In this document: one piece after another, positions 43,341-51,541 of the stretch | Layout of the letters: the number at the start of each line of letters is the position of its first letter | Numbering within the stretch: the first letter of the stretch is position 1 | Assembly (NCBI RefSeq): GCF_031202305.1 | Contig: NZ_CP101731.1 | Span: 806,001 to 870,000, forward strand | Direction of reading: 5' to 3' | DNA from: Pelagibacterium sp. 26DY04 | GTDB taxonomy: Bacteria; Pseudomonadota; Alphaproteobacteria; Rhizobiales; Devosiaceae | DNA length: 64,000 nt | Program-made: the position numbers and the translations under genes | Notes under the pieces: model-generated | Told to the model about the DNA's origin: nothing | The model's database searches: none | Seen by the model: the letters and a program-made list of their open reading frames with translations, nothing else

Positions 43341-44507
43341 CTATTGCGCCGGCAGCGCCCTCTCGGCCAGCCGCACCCAATAGCTCACCCCCAATGGGAT
43401 GGCCTCGTCGTTGAAATCATAGGTGTCGGTATGCAGGTCCGAGCTGTCGCCATTGCCGATGAAGATATAGGCCCCCGGCCGGGCATTGAGCATATAGGCA
43501 AAGTCCTCGCCGCCCATGGTGGGATCGACATTGGCGACGACCCGCTCCTCGCCCGCCACCTCGCGGGCGATTTCGGCGGCAAAGTCGGTCTGCCGTGGCG
43601 CGTTCACGGTCACCGGATATCCCGGCAGCCAGTTGACTGTCGCCTTGGCGCCGAAGGCTTGGGCAAGCTGGGGCGCGAGCCGCTTGATGCCCTCTTCCAT
43701 CTGTTGGCGCACATCCTCGTCCAGGGTGCGCACGGTGCCGGTGAGGCGTGCGGTGCGCGGAATGACGTTATAGGCCGTTCCCGCGTTGACGGTGGTTACC
43801 GAGAGCACGGCCGAGCGGATCGGATCGACATTGCGCGACACCAGCGTCTGCAGCCCGGTAATGAGGTGGGCGGCAACGATCACAGGATCGGTGGCCAGAT
43901 GCGGCATGGCCGCGTGCCCGCCATGGCCTTCGATGTCGATGGCGAACTGGTCGGTCCCCGCCATGATGCCGCCTTCGCGGATGGCGAATTCGCCCAAGGG
44001 GATGCCCGGCATGTTGTGCATGCCGAACACTTCGGTAATTCCGAAACGTTCCATCAGCCCATCCTGGACCATGGCGCGACCGCCCCCGCCACCTTCTTCG
44101 GCCGGCTGGAAGATGACGACCACCGTGCCGTCGAAATTGCGCGTTTCGGCCAGATGACGTGCCGCGCCCAACAGCATTGCCGTGTGTCCGTCATGCCCAC
44201 AGGCATGCATCTTGCCGGTATTGGCCGATGCATAGGGCTTGCCCGTCTGCTCGGTGATGGGCAGCGCGTCCATGTCCGCGCGCAGTCCGATCACCTTGTC
44301 CGAACTGCCCTTGCCCTTGATGATTCCCACAACGCCCGTGCGCCCCAGCCCGGTCACCACCTCGTCGACGCCGAACTCCCGGAGCTTGCTTTCGACGAAG
44401 GCTGCGGTGTCGTGAACGTCGTAGAGGATTTCGGGATTGGCATGGAGCTGCCGGCGCCACGCGGTGATTTCGGCGTGGAATTCGGCAACGCGGTTGAGAA
44501 CGGGCAT
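43341..44507 (-). CDS. M20 family amidohydrolase (hippurate hydrolase-like)
   Basis: The 388-residue protein has the M20D landmarks: WRRQLHANPEILYDVHDTAAFV, GLRADMDALPITEQTGKPYAS, MHACGHDGHTAMLLGAA (metal ligands), FQPAEEGGGGGRAMVQDG, and MGGEDFAYMLNARPGAYIFIGNGD near the end. It hydrolyses N-acyl amino acids or similar amides with two divalent metals. It is first in an operon with the AbrB-type membrane protein, which may move its substrate or product (inference). Confidence 0.93.
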   Translation of the reverse strand: MPVLNRVAEFHAEITAWRRQLHANPEILYDVHDTAAFVESKLREFGVDEVVTGLGRTGVVGIIKGKGSSDKVIGLRADMDALPITEQTGKPYASANTGKMHACGHDGHTAMLLGAARHLAETRNFDGTVVVIFQPAEEGGGGGRAMVQDGLMERFGITEVFGMHNMPGIPLGEFAIREGGIMAGTDQFAIDIEGHGGHAAMPHLATDPVIVAAHLITGLQTLVSRNVDPIRSAVLSVTTVNAGTAYNVIPRTARLTGTVRTLDEDVRQQMEEGIKRLAPQLAQAFGAKATVNWLPGYPVTVNAPRQTDFAAEIAREVAGEERVVANVDPTMGGEDFAYMLNARPGAYIFIGNGDSSDLHTDTYDFNDEAIPLGVSYWVRLAERALPAQ

Positions 44508-44629
44508 GAAGGAACCAGAAAGGAGAAAACGGTAAGGCCAGTGTCTGCGCCCCGGCCAGGTCCGTCAACGCCTCTTGTGCGTCGCGATGCCGGGGGCTAT
44601 GCCCCGGACATATCCCCTCGGATCGAGCA

Positions 44630-45244
44630 ATGCCAGACCCCGGACGTCAAAACGAAAAACTCGTGATCGACTTTATCGGCGGCGCCGTGGGCTTTCGCTT
44701 CCGCGCCGGCGAAGGCAGGGGGCAGCCGCTCGCCCGCGCTGTGGGTTTCAAGGGCAGCGTCGTCCCCAGCATCGTCGATGCAACCGCCGGCATGGGGCGC
44801 GATGCGTTCTTCCTCGCCTCGCTGGGCGCCTCGGTGACATTGATCGAGCGCAGCTCCGAGGTCCATGCCGCACTCGCCGAGGCTATGGTTAGGGCCGCAG
44901 CCCATAGCGAAGACCTCGCCGTGATCACCGGGCGCATGACCCTCATCCATGGCGATTCCCGCCTCTTGCTGCCCGAACTCGCACCGGAAGTGGTTCTGGT
45001 CGATCCAATGCACCCCGAGCGCACAAAATCGGCCCTGGTCAAAAAGCAGATGCGCGATCTGCGCGATATCGTAGGCGCCGACCCCGATGCACGGGAATTG
45101 ATGGCGGTGGCCTTGGCCAGCGCCACCCGCCGCGTGGTGCTCAAATGGCCGCTGCGCGCCGCGCCCATCGACGGCCTGCGCAAGCCCAGCCACCAGATCC
45201 TGGGGAAGACCACGCGCTATGACGTGTTCGTGACCGGAACATAG
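44630..45244 (+). CDS. rsmJ: 16S rRNA (guanine-1516-N2)-methyltransferase
   Basis: The 204-residue protein resembles RsmJ: LVIDFIGGAVGFRFRAGEGRGQPLARAVG, IVDATAGMGRDAFFLASLGASVTLIERS (SAM site), and the catalytic VDPMHPERTKSALVKKQMRDLRDIVGAD. It methylates G1516 of 16S rRNA. It is short relative to the E. coli protein (about 250), missing part of the N-terminal extension. It appears as a single gene, with no nearby partner. Confidence 0.88.
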   Translation: MPDPGRQNEKLVIDFIGGAVGFRFRAGEGRGQPLARAVGFKGSVVPSIVDATAGMGRDAFFLASLGASVTLIERSSEVHAALAEAMVRAAAHSEDLAVITGRMTLIHGDSRLLLPELAPEVVLVDPMHPERTKSALVKKQMRDLRDIVGADPDARELMAVALASATRRVVLKWPLRAAPIDGLRKPSHQILGKTTRYDVFVTGT

Positions 45245-45345
45245 CCGGTCCGCGCGCCAGATTGCGGTTTTTTAACTTGAGTTAGTTTCCCGGTTGGCGA
45301 TCGTGTGCGGTGGGAGGACAACCCCCTCGCAAAAGGACCGCCAGC

Positions 45346-45798
45346 ATGACTGAAACGATTTCCCAGCCCCAGCCCCGCTTCATCGTTCCCGCGCTCGCCA
45401 GCATCTATGCGGCTGGTAAGCCCATTTCCGAGACGCTGATGCGCGTCTTTGCCGGCGCGGCGCTCGTCGTCCACGGCTGGCCCAAGATCAACGACCCTAT
45501 GGGCATGGCCGGAATGGTCGAGGGATTGGGGTTCGTTCCCGGCGTCTTCTGGTCGCCGTTACTGGCCATGACCGAATTCTTCGGCGGCATTCTTCTCATC
45601 CTGGGCCTGCTCACGCGCCCGGCCGCCTTCGCCACCATGATCGTTCTTCTCGTCACCGTTTACGCACACTGGATCGCCATGGATCAGGGCTGGGCGGGGG
45701 CGGAGCTCTCGATTCTGTGGTCGACGATCCTGTTCTATTTCGTCATGCACGGCGGCAATCGCTTCTCGGTCGATGCCATGATCGGACGCCAGTTCTAA
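45346..45798 (+). CDS. DoxX family membrane protein
   Basis: From the ATG at 45346 (AAAAGGAC upstream) the 150-residue protein has four membrane helices and the DoxX pattern: RVFAGAALVVHGWPKINDPMGMAGMVEGLGF, SPLLAMTEFFGGILLILGLLTRPAAFATMIVLLVTVY, and WAGAELSILWSTILFYFVMHGGNRFSVDAMIGR. DoxX proteins are linked to redox and oxidative stress; no specific substrate can be given. Confidence 0.9.
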   Translation: MTETISQPQPRFIVPALASIYAAGKPISETLMRVFAGAALVVHGWPKINDPMGMAGMVEGLGFVPGVFWSPLLAMTEFFGGILLILGLLTRPAAFATMIVLLVTVYAHWIAMDQGWAGAELSILWSTILFYFVMHGGNRFSVDAMIGRQF

Positions 45799-45848
45799 TA
45801 GGCTCCGCTTTTCGCAAAACCATTCCGCTTGCCGTGTTCCCCCGGCCA

Positions 45849-45876
45849 TTGCATTAGCGCCGGGGGAAACTATAAA
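45849..45876 (+). promoter_or_regulatory. possible promoter of the aminotransferase gene
   Basis: TTGCAT (45849-45854) and TATAAA (45871-45876) are spaced 16 bases, 38 bases before the ATG. The spacer contains one arm of a CCCCCGG/CCGGGGG inverted repeat (45839-45866), which may end DoxX transcription or regulate this gene. Confidence 0.4.
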
Positions 45877-45914
45877 GGCCGCGCGCCACTTTCTTCCCAG
45901 TTTCGAGAGCGAGA

Positions 45915-47099
45915 ATGTTCGAGACCCTTTCCAAGGCCCCGCAGGACAAGATTTTTGCGCTGATGGCCGAGATTGCCGCCGATGATCGGCCCGGCAAGAT
46001 CGACCTCGGCATCGGCGTCTATAAGGACGACGAAGGCAACACCCCCATCATGTCCGCCGTGAAAAAAGCCGAGGAACGCATTCTCGCGACCGCCAAGACC
46101 AAGACCTATATCGGAGTGGCCGGCAACAAGGGTTTCGCCGCCGCCATGGTCAGGCTCGCGCTGGGCGATACCGTTTCCGCCGACCGCGTGCGGGCCGCCC
46201 AGGCTCCGGGCGGCACTGGGGCGCTGTGGGTGTTGCTGATGCTTTTGAAGCGCGCCAACCCCGATGCGACGGTCTGGATCTCCGACCCCTCCTGGCCCAA
46301 CCACAAGCCCATGGCCGAACAGGCCGGCTTCAAGGTCGCGTCTTACCCCTATTTCGATCCCGAAACTCGCGGCGTCCGCTTTGACGAGATGCTGGCGACG
46401 CTGGACAAGCTGGGCAAGAACGACATCGTCCTCCTGCACGGCTGCTGCCACAACCCCACCGGCGCCAACCTCACCCATGAGCAATGGGATCAGGTCGTCG
46501 CATCCCTCAAGCGCACCGGCGCCTTCCCGCTGGTCGACATGGCCTATCAGGGCTTCGGCGATGGGCTCGAGGAGGATGCCTACGGCCTGCGCGCCGTCGC
46601 CCGCGAGATCGATGAATTCGTCTGCGCCACCTCGTGCTCGAAGAATTTCGGCATCTACCGCGAGCGTGTCGGCTGTTCCATCGTCGTCGCCAGGGATCCT
46701 TCATCGGCCGACGTCGCCAATTCGCAGATGCTCAATGTCGTGCGCGGCGCCTATTCCCAGCCGCCCGACCATGGTGCGGAAATCGTGCGCATCATTTTGG
46801 AAGACGATGCGCTGCGCGCCGAGTGGAAGGCGGAGTTGGAGGCCATGCGCAACCGCATGATTTCCAACCGTCAGGCGCTGGCCGATGCCATCCGTTCGCG
46901 GTCCAATTCGACCGATTTCGATTTCGTGGCCGAGCACCGGGGCATGTTTTCGCTGCTTGGCTTGCCGGTCGAAACCGTCAACCATTTAAAAGCCGAAAAT
47001 GCTGTCTATATGTTGGATGATAGCCGCATAAACATCGCCGGCCTGGCCGATGAGCGCATCCAGCGCCTGGCCGATGCCATTGTCGGTGCGACACGCTGA
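45915..47099 (+). CDS. aromatic/aspartate aminotransferase (class I, TyrB/AspC type)
   Basis: The 394-residue PLP enzyme has the AspC/TyrB order: [53 protein letters not shown], the cofactor region [12 protein letters not shown] and [32 protein letters not shown] and the PLP Lys in [17 protein letters not shown]. It moves amino groups between aromatic amino acids or aspartate and 2-oxoglutarate. Specificity between the two is not decided by sequence inspection. Confidence 0.93.
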   Translation: MFETLSKAPQDKIFALMAEIAADDRPGKIDLGIGVYKDDEGNTPIMSAVKKAEERILATAKTKTYIGVAGNKGFAAAMVRLALGDTVSADRVRAAQAPGGTGALWVLLMLLKRANPDATVWISDPSWPNHKPMAEQAGFKVASYPYFDPETRGVRFDEMLATLDKLGKNDIVLLHGCCHNPTGANLTHEQWDQVVASLKRTGAFPLVDMAYQGFGDGLEEDAYGLRAVAREIDEFVCATSCSKNFGIYRERVGCSIVVARDPSSADVANSQMLNVVRGAYSQPPDHGAEIVRIILEDDALRAEWKAELEAMRNRMISNRQALADAIRSRSNSTDFDFVAEHRGMFSLLGLPVETVNHLKAENAVYMLDDSRINIAGLADERIQRLADAIVGATR

Positions 47100-47181
47100 C
47101 AGGCCTGAATCAGTTGCGGCAAAGCCGCTCTGTGCTACACCTTGGGTCCTAGACCAAAGTATGATCCCGAAGGGGGAAACA

Positions 47182-47838
47182 ATGAAGTTCTTCGTCGATA
47201 CCGCCGACATCAATGAGATCCGCGAGCTGCACGATGCCGGCCTGCTCGACGGCGTCACCACCAACCCTTCGCTGGTCGCCAAGTCGGGCCGTGATTTCAA
47301 GGAAGTGGTCAAGGAAATCTGCGACCTGCTGCCCGGCTTGCCGGTCTCGGCCGAAGTCGCTGCCACCGACTATGATGGCATGATGGCCGAGGCCGATGTG
47401 CTCTCGAAAATCGCCGACAACGTGGTCATCAAGGTTCCGCTGACCCTGGCTGGCCTCAAGGCCTGCAAGACCTTGTCCGATCGCGGCATCAAGACCAACG
47501 TCACCCTGTGCTTTTCGGCCAACCAGGCGCTGCTCGCCGCCAAGGTGGGCGCGACCTACATCTCGCCGTTCCTGGGCCGCCTCGATGACATCAATCTCGA
47601 TGGCATGCAGCTCATCCAGGATATCCGGGTGATCTACGACAATTACGATTTCTCGACCCAGATCCTGGCTGCTTCCATCCGTTCGGCCAATCACGTTTCC
47701 GATGCCGCACTGGCCGGCGCCGATGTGGCGACCATTCCGCCCGCAGTCCTCAAGAAGCTGGCCGATCACCCGCTGACCGATAAGGGTCTGGCCGCCTTCG
47801 TCAAGGATTGGCAGTCCACCGGTCAGTCGATCATCTGA
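47182..47838 (+). CDS. fsa: transaldolase / fructose-6-phosphate aldolase (small form)
   Basis: The 218-residue protein matches the short transaldolase/FSA group: [86 protein letters not shown] with the Schiff-base Lys in VIKVP, and [29 protein letters not shown]. It is a TIM-barrel decamer in the pentose-phosphate area. The 4-residue difference separating FSA from transaldolase cannot be judged with certainty. GAAGGGGG precedes the ATG. Confidence 0.93.
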   Translation: MKFFVDTADINEIRELHDAGLLDGVTTNPSLVAKSGRDFKEVVKEICDLLPGLPVSAEVAATDYDGMMAEADVLSKIADNVVIKVPLTLAGLKACKTLSDRGIKTNVTLCFSANQALLAAKVGATYISPFLGRLDDINLDGMQLIQDIRVIYDNYDFSTQILAASIRSANHVSDAALAGADVATIPPAVLKKLADHPLTDKGLAAFVKDWQSTGQSII

Positions 47839-47846
47839 CACCGGCG

Positions 47847-48920
47847 TTGGACCAAGACGTAGCGAAAAAAGTCCGCGCGGCGCTGGGCACCATTGAGGTG
47901 CCCGGCGGCGCTTCGCTTGCCGAATTCCCTGGCCTTTCCGACATCATCGTCACCAAGAGCGCCATTGCCTTTGCCATTTCGGTGGCGCCGGGCATGGAAA
48001 AGGCCTTCGCCCCGGCCCGCACCGCCGCCGAGGAAGCGGCCAAGGCCGTTGCCGATGGCCGCAAGGTCATGGTGTCGCTCACCGGAGACAAGGCCCCGGC
48101 CCAGGCCGCCCCGCAAACGCCGGGCAAGCGCCCGGGGCCTCCGCCCAAGACCCCGGTTCCCGGCATCCGGCACATCATTGCCGTGGGCTCGGGCAAGGGC
48201 GGCGTCGGTAAATCCACCTGCGCCGTCAACATTGCCCTCGGGCTGGCCCAGCAGGGGCTCAAAGTCGGCATTCTCGATGCCGACCTCTATGGTCCTTCGC
48301 TTCCCAAGCTCCTGGGGCTTGAGGGCAAGCCTGCCGTTCGCGATGACGGCATCTTCAAGCCGTTCGAGGTCTTTGGCCTCAAGGCCATGTCCATCGGCCC
48401 CATGCTGACCGGCAGCCAGGCCGTCGTCTGGCGCGGCCCCATGGCCACATCGGCCCTGCGCCAGCTCCTGCGGGAGACCGCCTGGGGCGAACTCGACGTA
48501 CTTGTCGTCGACATGCCGCCGGGCACCGGCGACATCCAGATTTCGCTCGTCCAACAGGTCGAGCTGACCGGCGCGGTGATTGTCTCCACCCCGCAGGACC
48601 TCGCCCTGATCGATGCGCAAAAAGCCATCGACATGTTCCGGCGCACCAATGTGCCGGTCCTGGGCATCGTTGAAAACATGAGCTTTTTCATCGCCCCGGA
48701 CACCGGCAACCGCTACGACATTTTCGGCCATGGTGGCGCCAGGGCGGCAGCCGGCGAACTCGGCATCCCCTTCCTTGGCGAAATCCCGCTGGTGATGGCC
48801 ATCCGCGAGGGCGCCGACGCCGGCCGCCCCGCCGTAGCAACCAGCCCCGACGGCCCGGAAGCCCAGGCTTTCCTCACTGTCGCGCGCCAGCTTACAGAAA
48901 CGGTCTCGCCGCGCAGCTAA
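47847..48920 (+). CDS. Mrp/NBP35 family iron-sulfur carrier ATPase
   Basis: The protein (about 357 residues) has a short N-terminal MIP18/DUF59-like part, a Pro/Ala-rich linker (residues about 75-105), then the deviant Walker A GSGKGGVGKSTCAVNIALGLA, DADLYGPSLPKLLGL, VDMPPGTGDIQISLVQQ and IVENMSFFI. The family loads [4Fe-4S] clusters onto targets; the CxxC often seen near the C-terminus is missing, with DTGNRYDIFG following IVENMSFFIAP. I choose TTG 47847; an earlier in-frame start at 47808 would overlap fsa. No clear ribosome site. Confidence 0.9.
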   Translation: MDQDVAKKVRAALGTIEVPGGASLAEFPGLSDIIVTKSAIAFAISVAPGMEKAFAPARTAAEEAAKAVADGRKVMVSLTGDKAPAQAAPQTPGKRPGPPPKTPVPGIRHIIAVGSGKGGVGKSTCAVNIALGLAQQGLKVGILDADLYGPSLPKLLGLEGKPAVRDDGIFKPFEVFGLKAMSIGPMLTGSQAVVWRGPMATSALRQLLRETAWGELDVLVVDMPPGTGDIQISLVQQVELTGAVIVSTPQDLALIDAQKAIDMFRRTNVPVLGIVENMSFFIAPDTGNRYDIFGHGGARAAAGELGIPFLGEIPLVMAIREGADAGRPAVATSPDGPEAQAFLTVARQLTETVSPRS

Positions 48921-48929
48921 GTGTGACTT

Positions 48930-49940
48930 CTACGCTGCGGCCAATGCCTCAAGCGCAGCAAGGTTGTCGTGCGAAATGGGAATGCCGTGCCAGGCGGCCC
49001 TTCGCCGATATTCGAGCCGCCGGTCCCCCGGCAGTCTCGAAACCCCTGCCGCTTTCATCCGATCGATCAGTGTCTCGACCCGCAGCCCGAACCGTTCGGC
49101 ACCACCGCGGGCCGGATCGATCAGCAGGATGAACTGCCCGGTATGGGGTGTCTGCGCACCCTTATGCCCCGACCAGTCGAACTCGAAGGAAAAATGGCCG
49201 CCCGTGAGCGCCGCGCTCAGCAACTCGACCATCATCGAAATCGAAGAGCCCTTGTGCCCGCCGAAGGTCAGGAGCGCGCCGCCATCGAGCACCGCCCGCG
49301 GATCGGTGGTCGGCTGCCCCTGGGCGTCCACGCCCGAATTGGGCGGCAGGCTCTTGCCGGTCCGGGCTGAAATCTGAACGTCGCCATTGGCCATGGCCGA
49401 GGTGGCAAGATCAAAGACCAGCGGCTCGTCCGCTCCCGCGACCGGCGTGGCAAGGGCAATGGGGTTGGTCCCGAACAGAGCGCTCTTGCCATCGAAGGGA
49501 ACGGTACAGGCAAAGCTGTTGACGGCGCTGAGCGCCAGGATTCCATCTTGCGCGAACGGCTCCACGTCGGGCCAAAGGGCGCTCAGATGGTGGGAATTGC
49601 GGATGGCGAGAATGGCAACCCCGTTCGCCCGTGCCTTCTCGATGGCCATGTCGCGCCCCAGCGCCAAGGCGGTCTGGGCAAAACCGTTGTCGGCGTCCAC
49701 GCGGCAGAAGGCGGGAGCGACATCCTCGAGCACGGGGTTGGCTTTCCCGTTCACCCAGCCTGAACTGAGGGAATCGACATAACCCTTCATGCGGAAGATG
49801 CCATGGCTATAGGCGCCGTCTCGCTCGCACATCGCGCAGTTCTCCGCCAGAAGCGCCGCGACGTCCTCGCGCGTGCCATGCCGCAGAAAAATGGCCCGCA
49901 AGAGAGCGACGAGTTCTGAATACGTAAGGGTCGAGGTCAC
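48930..49940 (-). CDS. Ldh/malate dehydrogenase-like (Ldh_2) oxidoreductase
   Basis: The 336-residue protein belongs to the YlbC/DpkA/ComC-type NAD(P)H oxidoreductases: CERDGAYSHGIFRMKGYVDSL with the SHG motif, VAILAIRNSHHLSALWPDVEPFA with the catalytic His, VPFDGKSALFGTNPIALATP, LATSAMANGDVQISARTGK and GGHKGSSISMMVELLSAAL. Members reduce imines such as piperideine-2-carboxylate or oxidise 2-hydroxy acids; the substrate here is open. It ends next to mrp and diverges from the GH1 gene. Confidence 0.9.
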   Translation of the reverse strand: MTSTLTYSELVALLRAIFLRHGTREDVAALLAENCAMCERDGAYSHGIFRMKGYVDSLSSGWVNGKANPVLEDVAPAFCRVDADNGFAQTALALGRDMAIEKARANGVAILAIRNSHHLSALWPDVEPFAQDGILALSAVNSFACTVPFDGKSALFGTNPIALATPVAGADEPLVFDLATSAMANGDVQISARTGKSLPPNSGVDAQGQPTTDPRAVLDGGALLTFGGHKGSSISMMVELLSAALTGGHFSFEFDWSGHKGAQTPHTGQFILLIDPARGGAERFGLRVETLIDRMKAAGVSRLPGDRRLEYRRRAAWHGIPISHDNLAALEALAAA

Positions 49941-50026
49941 GGGGAGCTCCGGCGGGTCCTGTCGGAAGATTTCCTATAGGAAATATCCTCCCGCGTGACA
50001 AATTCGCCAAACCCTGCTACCTCTAA

Positions 50027-50040
50027 TGTAACCGATTACA
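50027..50040. promoter_or_regulatory. LacI-type palindrome upstream of the GH1 gene
   Basis: TGTAACCGATTACA has perfect 5-base arms around CCGA, 27 bases before the GH1 ATG. The shape matches LacI-family operators, but no matching regulator is adjacent; aglR's operator is different. Confidence 0.4.
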
Positions 50041-50066
50041 AAAACTTCTTCGGGCGGAGAGCACCC

Positions 50067-51398
50067 ATGTTCAGCCATAAGCGCGCCGATTTCGGCGACG
50101 GTTTCCTTTTCGGCACCGCAACCGCTTCCTATCAGATCGAGGGCGGTCAAACCGATGGGCGTGGCCCGTCCATTTGGGACAGCTTTTCGGCCACCCCCGG
50201 CAATGTCCACAATGGGGAAACCGGCAAGATCGCCTGCGATCATTACAACCGCTGGCCGGAGGATCTGGACCTGCTGGCCGATGGCGGTTTCGACGCCTAC
50301 CGCTTCTCTTTCGCCTGGCCGCGCCTCATTCCCGAGGGCGTGGGGCCGGTCAACCAGAAGGGTCTCGATTTCTATGATCGCCTGATCGACGGCATGCTGG
50401 AGCGGGGGCTGAAGCCCTTCGCCACCCTCTACCATTGGGATCTGCCCAGCGCCCTGCAGGACAAGGGCGGCTGGCTCAATCGCGACATCGCCAACTGGTT
50501 CGCCGATTACGCCACCCTGGTGCACAAGCATTTCGGCGACCGCCTCGAAACCATCGCCACCATCAACGAACCCTGGTGCGTCGCTTTCCTCTCGCATATG
50601 CTGGGCGCTCACGCTCCGGGCTACCGCGATATCCGCGCCGCCGCCCGCGCATCCCACCATGTGCTTTTCGCCCATGGCACTGCCATCAACGCGATGCGCG
50701 CCCAGGGCGGGAAAAATCTCGGCATCGTGTGCAATTTCGAGATCGCCCAGGCCGCAACCGGCAAGCCCGAGGACATGGGCGCCGCGCGCCTCTGGGATGG
50801 CATTTTCAATCGCTGGTATCTCGACGGCCTGTTCAAGGGCAAATATCCGGCCGATGTCGTTTCCCATTTCAATCCGCACATGCCCGACGAATACGCGGAC
50901 GACATGGACGTCGTTTCCACCCCGATCGACTGGCTGGGCGTCAATTACTATACCCGCGGCCTTTACGAGCACGACCCCGAGCGCGGCGCCTTCCCACTGC
51001 GCAAGGTCGATGGCCCACTTGAAAAGACCGATATCGGCTGGGAAATCTTCCCCGAGGGCCTTGAGGAAATCCTGACCCGCATCTCGGCCGACTACACCGA
51101 TCTGCCGCTCTACGTCACCGAAAACGGCATGGCCGAGGTGGAAGGCACCGACGATCCCCGCCGCGTCGCCTATTACGATGCCCATCTGGGTTCGGTACTG
51201 GCGGCCAAAAAGCGCGGCGCCGACGTGCGCGGCTATTTCGGCTGGTCGCTGCTCGACAACTACGAATGGGCCGAAGGCTATAACAAGCGCTTCGGCCTGG
51301 TTCACGTCGATTACAAGACCCAGAAGCGCACCCCCAAATCCTCCTACCGCGCCTTCCAGACGCTCCTGACCGGCGCCAACCGTTCGCAGGTGGCGTAG
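50067..51398 (+). CDS. GH1 beta-glucosidase
   Basis: From the ATG at 50067 the product is 443 residues, the usual GH1 length: FLFGTATASYQIEGG, SIWDSF, YRFSFAWPRLIPEG, the acid/base Glu in TINEPWCVAFL, LGVNYYTRGLYE, the nucleophile Glu in LPLYVTENGMAE, and YFGWSLLDNYEWAEGYNKRFGLVHVD. No signal peptide, so it hydrolyses imported beta-glucosides in the cytoplasm. No dedicated transporter is adjacent. A GTG at 49995 is in frame but would place the operator inside the gene. Confidence 0.96.
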   Translation: MFSHKRADFGDGFLFGTATASYQIEGGQTDGRGPSIWDSFSATPGNVHNGETGKIACDHYNRWPEDLDLLADGGFDAYRFSFAWPRLIPEGVGPVNQKGLDFYDRLIDGMLERGLKPFATLYHWDLPSALQDKGGWLNRDIANWFADYATLVHKHFGDRLETIATINEPWCVAFLSHMLGAHAPGYRDIRAAARASHHVLFAHGTAINAMRAQGGKNLGIVCNFEIAQAATGKPEDMGAARLWDGIFNRWYLDGLFKGKYPADVVSHFNPHMPDEYADDMDVVSTPIDWLGVNYYTRGLYEHDPERGAFPLRKVDGPLEKTDIGWEIFPEGLEEILTRISADYTDLPLYVTENGMAEVEGTDDPRRVAYYDAHLGSVLAAKKRGADVRGYFGWSLLDNYEWAEGYNKRFGLVHVDYKTQKRTPKSSYRAFQTLLTGANRSQVA

Positions 51399-51541
51399 CC
51401 GAGGCAGCCGTTGCCTCGGGGCCTTGTGTGGTCTTCGAGGCCTTGAGGGACAAGGGAACTCGAAGGGGCGGACGAGGGTGCGGCGAGTTTAAGCAATCAC
51501 CACGGTGGGCGCTGAGTCTGCCAAAAGCACTCTCGCGGCTG

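Noticed and set aside
42020..43383. Long open frames on both strands antisense to the AbrB-type gene
   Set aside because: The AbrB-type frame has clear membrane segments and a ribosome site; the others are Arg/Gly/His-rich shadows.
51455..51490. Sequence resembling the GGATGAGGGTGCGC repeat box after the GH1 gene
   Set aside because: Only part of the G-rich box matches and the CTTCTCCC stem is missing, so I do not count it as a copy.
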